DNA from: Clostridiales bacterium
GTDB taxonomy: Bacteria > Bacillota > Clostridia > Clostridiales > Caloramatoraceae
NCBI GenBank assembly: GCA_026416355.1
Contig: JAOAFH010000022.1
Span: 1 to 18,625, forward strand
DNA: 18,625 nucleotides
Direction of reading: 5' to 3'
The first letter of the stretch is position 1, and every line of letters starts with the position of its first letter. The notes under the pieces are model-generated. The model made no database searches and was not told where the DNA came from. It worked only from the letters and a program-made list of their open reading frames with translations. Positions 14,313 to 18,625 of this stretch are shown here, in pieces. A program made the position numbers and the translations under genes.

Positions 14313-15512
14313 ATGAGTAAAAAACAAATATCACTAAAAAAAGCTATAGCAATAATTTTAATCACAAACCTAATAACATTTTCAGCTTTGGTTTTTGCAC
14401 CAATACCCTTCATTGGTGGTAAAAAACTTGTAAGCAAAGATGAATATCAATTTATTAAGCAGTTTGAGAAAATGCTTCCTGTAAAGACAATACTTGAGAA
14501 AAAGTATGTTGATAAGATTGATGAAAGTAAATTAGTAGATGGAGCACTTAAGGGAATGGTAGATGGAATTGGTGATCCATATACTGTTTATTTAGATAAA
14601 AAGGATTATGAGGATTTAATGACACATACTCAAGGCTCATATGCAGGAGTTGGTATATATGTTGGTGACAAAGATGGCAAAATAGTTGTTGTTGCACCAA
14701 TTGAAGATACACCTGCAGATAGGGCTGGCATAAAGTCAGGGGACATAATAGTAAAAGTAAATGGTCAAGATGTATCATCAAAGGAAATGGACAAAGCTGT
14801 TTCAATGATGAAGGGCAAAGAGGGGACAATGGTAAAACTAACAGTATATAGAGAAGGAAAGGGAACAATAGATTTTGAACTTACTCGTGCACGAATAGTT
14901 ATAAAAACAGTTAAAAGTGATGTTATTGAAAACAACATTGGATATATAAGAATATCTACTTTTGATGAAAATACTTCAGAGGCATTCAAAAAAGCACTAG
15001 ATGATTTACTTGCAAAGGGAATAAAAGGATTAGTAATAGACCTTAGAGATAATCCAGGTGGATTACTTGATCAATGTGCAGAAATAGCTGATAGAATACT
15101 TGGAGAAGGTACAATAGTTTACACAATAGACAACAATGGCAAAAAAGAGGAATGGAAATCAGATTCTAATAAACTAAATGTTCCACTTGTTTTACTTGTA
15201 AATGGTGGTTCAGCAAGTGCATCCGAAATATTATCAGGTGCTGTTAGAGATTTTAAAGCAGGTACTTTAATTGGAACAAAAACATTTGGTAAAGGTTTAG
15301 TACAAGAAATAATACCATTCCCAGATAAGACTGGAGTTAAGGTAACAATAGCTAGATACTATACTCCATCAGGAGAATGTATTCAAGGAAAAGGTATAAA
15401 TCCTGATATTACTGTTAATTTACCAGAAAAAGATAAAACAAGACAATTAAAATATAGTGAAGATATTCAAATACAGAAGGCACTTGAAGTTTTAAAAGAA
15501 AAAATTAAGTAA
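14313..15512 (+). CDS. S41 C-terminal processing peptidase (CtpA/CtpB/Prc family)
   Basis: This secreted or membrane-anchored serine protease cleaves proteins near their C termini outside the cytoplasmic membrane, with a PDZ domain gating the active site. The 399-residue protein starts with a Lys-rich segment and one hydrophobic helix at about 11-30 (AIAIILITNLITFSALVFAP), an uncleaved anchor or signal peptide. A PDZ domain spans about 105-185 (GVGIYVG, then ADRAGIKSGDIIVKVNG). The S41 catalytic domain holds LVIDLRDNPGG, NGGSASASE with nucleophile S302, and TFGKGLVQ with K327 and Q331, the 25- and 4-residue spacings of CtpB/Prc. ATG 14313 fits the GGGGTG ribosome site better than the GTG at 14301, which lies in that site. 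The PDZ membrane gene downstream, as in B. subtilis ctpB-minJ, is likely co-transcribed. Confidence 0.94.
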   Translation: MSKKQISLKKAIAIILITNLITFSALVFAPIPFIGGKKLVSKDEYQFIKQFEKMLPVKTILEKKYVDKIDESKLVDGALKGMVDGIGDPYTVYLDKKDYEDLMTHTQGSYAGVGIYVGDKDGKIVVVAPIEDTPADRAGIKSGDIIVKVNGQDVSSKEMDKAVSMMKGKEGTMVKLTVYREGKGTIDFELTRARIVIKTVKSDVIENNIGYIRISTFDENTSEAFKKALDDLLAKGIKGLVIDLRDNPGGLLDQCAEIADRILGEGTIVYTIDNNGKKEEWKSDSNKLNVPLVLLVNGGSASASEILSGAVRDFKAGTLIGTKTFGKGLVQEIIPFPDKTGVKVTIARYYTPSGECIQGKGINPDITVNLPEKDKTRQLKYSEDIQIQKALEVLKEKIK

Positions 15513-15516
15513 TAAA

Positions 15517-15553
15517 TTACCCCCATATGAAGTAAATCTTTATATGGGGGTAA
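15517..15553 (+). repeat. 12-bp inverted repeat between ctp and the PDZ membrane gene
   Basis: TTACCCCCATAT (15517-15528) pairs perfectly with ATATGGGGGTAA (15542-15553) around 13 bases. On the plus strand it is followed by AAAAGTAAG, with no T tract, so it is not a standard terminator in the direction of the genes. It may be a processing or mRNA-stabilising hairpin that lowers read-through, and on the minus strand it is followed by a T-rich stretch. The next ribosome site (GGAGGT) starts 10 bases downstream. Confidence 0.6.
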
Positions 15554-15575
15554 AAAGTAAGTTTGGAGGTTTTAT

Positions 15576-16865
15576 ATGATATTAAGACTTATATGGGAAT
15601 CTTTAAGACAGTATGCAGCAGTTGTTTTATCATATATTTTTGAACCAATATTTTGGATAATGCTAATTGTTTTATTTATGCAATATAAAAAGCTTGAAGA
15701 AGTACAAAAGGATGTATATGGGGTTGTTAAATATAGAAAACGAGATATGCTTGCTTCATCTATTCTTGCAGGTATTTTAGGTGGTATGTTTACTAGCATA
15801 ATAATAGCAACCTTTGGGATTACATTTAATAAGCTAGAAGGTGTAATATTTTTATTGTTTTTATCAATATTATTAATGGTTATTTTAGACCCACATTTTA
15901 TATGCTTATCCTACTCAGGTGGAATTGTAAGTTTAATAAGTTTAGTATTAACATATTTAAATACAAGGGGAACAATAAATATAAAGGATATACCAATAGT
16001 AAGTTCATTATTAAATTTTGATGTTTCAGCAATATTAATATTGGTTGCTCTCTTGCATTTAGTAGAAGCAACTTTAATGTATTTTGATGGTGCTAGATAT
16101 CCAATTCCTATGTTTTTTAAGAGAAATGGAAGGATAATAGGTGGTTTTTTAATGACAAGATTTTGGACAATACCACTTATGATTTTATTATTAATATCTC
16201 TAACTCCAACAGGAGGAGATTATATACCAACACCTGATTGGTGGCCACTTATAAGACCAGCAGGACTTCCAAGTGATTTAAGGGATGCAGTATTTTCCTT
16301 AACACCACTTTTAGCTATACTAGGATATGGGGATTTTACCGTAAGTCAAATGCCAAAGCAAAAGGTTAAAAAGTCTTCACTATATTTATTTATGTTCAGT
16401 GTAATTTTATTTGCATTAAGTGTTATATCAATAAAGATATATGTTTTTAAATATATAGCAGCAATATTCTCACCTGTTGCTCATGAGCTGACAATAGTTT
16501 TAAATAGAAGAAAGGAATTGAATTCAAAATATATTTGGGACTACTCATATGACGGTGTTAAAGTTTTAGATGTTGTTCCAAATTCACCAGCAGAAAAAAT
16601 GGGGCTAAAATCAGGGGATAAAATAATAGCAATTAACAATAGAACAGTTAATAGCCTTTATGATGCACAGGTTATATTAAATGAATCAGATAGATACCTG
16701 TGGATTGATGCAATTGATTTAAAAGGAAAAATTAAAAAACTAGAGTTTTATAATTATAAAGATGATTTAGATTCAATTGGTATAATCTCTATTCCACAAG
16801 CTGAGGGAGAAATACCTATAATGGATATGGAAAATTCAAATATATTTAAAAGAAAGAGGCGCTAA
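15576..16865 (+). CDS. Polytopic membrane protein with C-terminal PDZ domain (MinJ-like)
   Basis: A 429-residue integral membrane protein with about eight hydrophobic segments in residues 10-300 (for example AVVLSYIFEPIFWIMLIVLF near 14-33, LLFLSILLMVILDP near 90-103, and SLYLFMFSVILFALSVISI near 268-286). A PDZ domain follows at about 325-400, with VLDVVPNSPAEKMGLKSGDKIIAINNR. The end is basic (KRKRR). B. subtilis MinJ has the same plan and bridges DivIVA and MinD in septum placement, and its gene also lies near ctpB, so MinJ is the nearest named relative. However, the sequence alone does not prove a division role, and it could instead be a scaffold or regulator of the adjacent protease. ATG 15576 follows GGAGGT at 6 bases. 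The stop lies inside the loop of its terminator. Confidence 0.75.
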   Translation: MILRLIWESLRQYAAVVLSYIFEPIFWIMLIVLFMQYKKLEEVQKDVYGVVKYRKRDMLASSILAGILGGMFTSIIIATFGITFNKLEGVIFLLFLSILLMVILDPHFICLSYSGGIVSLISLVLTYLNTRGTINIKDIPIVSSLLNFDVSAILILVALLHLVEATLMYFDGARYPIPMFFKRNGRIIGGFLMTRFWTIPLMILLLISLTPTGGDYIPTPDWWPLIRPAGLPSDLRDAVFSLTPLLAILGYGDFTVSQMPKQKVKKSSLYLFMFSVILFALSVISIKIYVFKYIAAIFSPVAHELTIVLNRRKELNSKYIWDYSYDGVKVLDVVPNSPAEKMGLKSGDKIIAINNRTVNSLYDAQVILNESDRYLWIDAIDLKGKIKKLEFYNYKDDLDSIGIISIPQAEGEIPIMDMENSNIFKRKRR

Positions 16866-16885
16866 TGTGCCTCTTTAGTATTTTT
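16853..16885 (+). terminator. Terminator overlapping the end of the PDZ membrane gene
   Basis: AAAGAGGC (16853-16860) pairs with GCCTCTTT (16869-16876); the loop contains the TAA stop codon at 16863-16865. AGTATTTTTG follows. The left arm encodes the last Lys-Arg residues, so coding and termination share sequence. Confidence 0.78.
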
Positions 16886-16925
16886 GTTACTTTGTTTAAT
16901 TAAAAAATATTTTACTTTTATGGTT

Positions 16926-16951
16926 ATATTGTAAAAATAATGTTACAATAT
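16926..16951 (+). promoter_or_regulatory. Palindromic operator candidate for the MFS gene
   Basis: ATATTGTAA (16926-16934), 8 bases, TTACAATAT (16943-16951): nine-base perfect arms, about 40 bases before the MFS start. An extra half site TTACAA is at 16954-16959. The size and symmetry fit a dimeric repressor of the TetR or MarR type, but no such regulator gene lies in the window. No clear -35/-10 pair is seen; TTGTAA (16929-16934) with TATTAC (16952-16957), 17 bases apart, is the best and would coincide with the palindrome. Confidence 0.5.
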
Positions 16952-16989
16952 TATTACAAACAATGATAATTAACAAGGGGATGAAGGGA

Positions 16990-18201
16990 TTGAACAATAT
17001 TATAACTGAATATTTTCCAGCTTTAACACATCGCAATTATAAATTATTTTGGACGGGGCAATGTATATCACTTATCGGAACTTGGATGCAAAATGCAGCA
17101 TTAAATTGGATAGTATATTCTATTACAAGAGATGGATTTTTAGCAGGACTCATGACGGCAGTTCAGTTTACTCCTTTATTTGCTTTTTCTTTATTTGCAG
17201 GTCTAATAATTGAAAGGTATCCAAAAAGAAAAATATTGATATTTACTCAAAGTGCTTTACTAATAATAGCTATTATATTTTATATACTTTTGTATTTTAA
17301 TATTTTAAGTTACCCAATAATTTTAGTATTATTGTTTTTGGTTGGTACAATTCAAGCCTTAGATAATCCAACAAGACAATCCTTTGTTGTAGAGTTAGTA
17401 GAAGGAAAAAAGCATTTACTTAATGCAATTGCACTAAATTCGGCGGCATTTAACTCAGCAAGGCTTATAGGCCCTGCAGTAGCTGGAAAGGTTATGGCTG
17501 ACCTAGGAGCAAGATGGTGCTTTTTCTTAAATGCAATAAGCTTTTTAGCAGTGCTATTAGGATTATTAATGATGAAAATGAATGATATTCCATCAAGAAA
17601 GGAATTTAAAGATCCAAAGAAAGAAATAAAAGAGGGTTTAAGATATATAAAGACAAATCCAAAACTATTTTATACGATTATTTCATTAGTAATTATTCCA
17701 ACTTTTTGTATGAATTTTAATGTTCTTATACCTATTTATACACAGGACTATTTAAACATGAAGGAAAAGGCCTATGGATTATTATTATCCTCAATTGGTT
17801 TTGGTGCTTTAATTGGAGCAATTACAGTTGCGATAAAGGGAAGTAAGCAAAAGGCACTTCAATTTCAGCTAGTAGGTTCGTTAGGACTTTCTATATTTTT
17901 AGTAATTATAGGGTTAACGAAAAGTTACTATACTTCTATATTGATTTTAATGTTACTTGGTCTTTTTATGATTTTATTTAACACAACATCAAATAGTATA
18001 CTTCAATATAATTCTCCAGATGATATGAGGGGAAGAATCATGAGTGTATATTCTTTAGTATTTGGTGGGTTAACACCAATAGGAAGTTTATACGCAGGAA
18101 CTTTAGCAAAATATTTTGGAGCAAATAATGTTTTTATAATTAGTGGTGTAATTGGCTTTTTAGGATTTTTAATTTTGTTTAGCAGAAGAAAAGAATTATA
18201 A
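16990..18201 (+). CDS. MFS transporter of the MFS_3 / EntS-like exporter group
   Basis: A proton-driven secondary transporter in the cytoplasmic membrane, most likely an exporter of a small molecule or drug. The sequence shows about 11-12 hydrophobic segments over 403 residues. Near the N terminus is PALTHRNYKLFWTGQCISLIGTWMQNAALNWIVY, a signature of the PF05977 group that includes enterobactin exporter EntS. IERYPKRKILIFTQ (the loop 2-3 motif region), QALDNPTRQSFVVELVE and LNAIALNSAAFNSARLIGPAVAG are also typical, as is SPDDMRGRIMSVYSLVFGG in the second half. No siderophore or antibiotic synthesis gene is adjacent, so the substrate is unknown. TTG 16990 has AAGGGG 9 bases upstream and gives the family's usual short N terminus; ATG 16963 would add nine residues without a ribosome site. 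It sits behind a palindromic operator candidate. Confidence 0.85.
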   Translation: MNNIITEYFPALTHRNYKLFWTGQCISLIGTWMQNAALNWIVYSITRDGFLAGLMTAVQFTPLFAFSLFAGLIIERYPKRKILIFTQSALLIIAIIFYILLYFNILSYPIILVLLFLVGTIQALDNPTRQSFVVELVEGKKHLLNAIALNSAAFNSARLIGPAVAGKVMADLGARWCFFLNAISFLAVLLGLLMMKMNDIPSRKEFKDPKKEIKEGLRYIKTNPKLFYTIISLVIIPTFCMNFNVLIPIYTQDYLNMKEKAYGLLLSSIGFGALIGAITVAIKGSKQKALQFQLVGSLGLSIFLVIIGLTKSYYTSILILMLLGLFMILFNTTSNSILQYNSPDDMRGRIMSVYSLVFGGLTPIGSLYAGTLAKYFGANNVFIISGVIGFLGFLILFSRRKEL

Positions 18202-18294
18202 ATGAAATGTGGTCTGGTATTTGGTGAGCTTTAACAAAATCAATAATTACGGTTAATAAAGAACGCAATAATAAAATATTTTTAAGTTTATGTA

Positions 18295-18322
18295 AAAGGA
18301 GGTACTTATTTGTATCTCCTTT
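18295..18322 (+). terminator. Hairpin after the MFS gene (probable terminator)
   Basis: AAAGGAGGTAC (18295-18305) pairs with GTATCTCCTTT (18312-18322) with one G-U pair and a 6-base loop. The tail CATATTATAG is only moderately T-rich, so efficiency is uncertain. The left arm contains a perfect Shine-Dalgarno-like GGAGG but no start codon at the right distance. Confidence 0.6.
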
Positions 18323-18361
18323 CATATTATAGTTTATGTAAGAATATATATGGAGGTTTTT

Positions 18362-18625
18362 ATGGGTAAAAAATACTTTGCCTCTGCAAATACATCAGCT
18401 GGATTTGTTTCTTATTTTGATTATGTACTTAAGGGAAGGGATAAAATATACATCATTAAAGGTGGACCAGGGTGTGGAAAATCAAGCTTTATGTATAGAA
18501 TAGGATTTGAGCTTGAGTCAAAGGGATTTGATATTGATTATGTATATTGTTCAGCAGATATGGATTCTTTAGATGGAGTAGTTATAAATGACTTAAACAT
18601 TGCTATTGTTGATGGAACAGCACCT
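18362..18625 (+). CDS. P-loop ATPase, PRK06851-like (3' end outside the window)
   Basis: The first 88 codons of a gene that runs off the window. It starts at ATG 18362 with TGGAGGT 4 bases upstream and reads GKKYFASANTSAGFVSYFDY, then a Walker A motif GGPGCGKSS at residues 34-42, VYCSADMDSLDGVV at 61-74 and IAIVDGTAP at 80-88. This N terminus matches a family of clostridial and bacillar proteins of unknown function, about 350-370 residues long with two P-loop domains (PRK06851). No transmembrane segment is visible. Because the gene is cut, the second domain cannot be checked, and the function is unknown. Confidence 0.8.
   Translation, partial: MGKKYFASANTSAGFVSYFDYVLKGRDKIYIIKGGPGCGKSSFMYRIGFELESKGFDIDYVYCSADMDSLDGVVINDLNIAIVDGTAP

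Overview
The window is an AT-rich, plus-strand-only stretch of chromosome from a low-GC Gram-positive anaerobe, almost certainly a member of the Clostridia that ferments amino acids (Stickland type). This rests on strong GGAGG-type ribosome binding sites, AT-rich codons, the arrangement aspS - 6S RNA - tcdA also known in Bacillus, a glyA gene, and above all a complete oxidative ornithine-degradation operon like the one described in Acetoanaerobium (Clostridium) sticklandii. The species cannot be fixed from the sequence.

Layout. Bases 1-1872 hold the 3' end of aspS, a 6S RNA gene with its own promoter, tcdA (tRNA t6A dehydratase) and a small CsoR/CstR-type repressor, closed by a hairpin terminator. 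Bases 2179-3445 hold glyA with its own terminator. Bases 3468-4847 encode a PAS/AAA+/Fis-HTH activator of sigma-54 RNA polymerase, followed by a very strong terminator. The intergenic stretch 4895-5106 carries two inverted repeats (candidate activator sites) and a textbook -24/-12 promoter.

The core is the operon at 5107-12865: ord, ortA, ortB, oraS, oraE, a GlmL/MutL-like ASKHA ATPase and orr, seven genes with gaps of 17 bases or fewer or an overlap, ended by a terminator. In pathway order, Orr racemises L-ornithine to D-ornithine; OraSE (B12 and PLP dependent) moves the terminal amino group to give 2,4-diaminopentanoate; Ord oxidatively deaminates this to 2-amino-4-oxopentanoate; OrtAB cleaves that with CoA to acetyl-CoA and D-alanine. 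The ASKHA protein has no assigned reaction and is best explained as a helper or reactivating factor for the radical B12 enzyme. The neighbouring sigma-54 activator very probably switches the operon on in response to substrate.

Bases 13120-14154 hold an orphan radical SAM protein with a cysteine-rich C-terminal region. Bases 14313-16865 hold a secreted or membrane S41 C-terminal processing protease followed by a polytopic PDZ membrane protein, a pairing that resembles ctpB-minJ of Bacillus. Bases 16990-18201 hold an MFS exporter behind a 26-base palindromic operator candidate. The window ends inside a P-loop ATPase gene that starts at 18362.

Nothing resembles a phage, an insertion sequence, a CRISPR array or a defence island. 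The most under-explored items are the GlmL-like protein, the radical SAM protein, the cysteine sensor and the partial P-loop ATPase.
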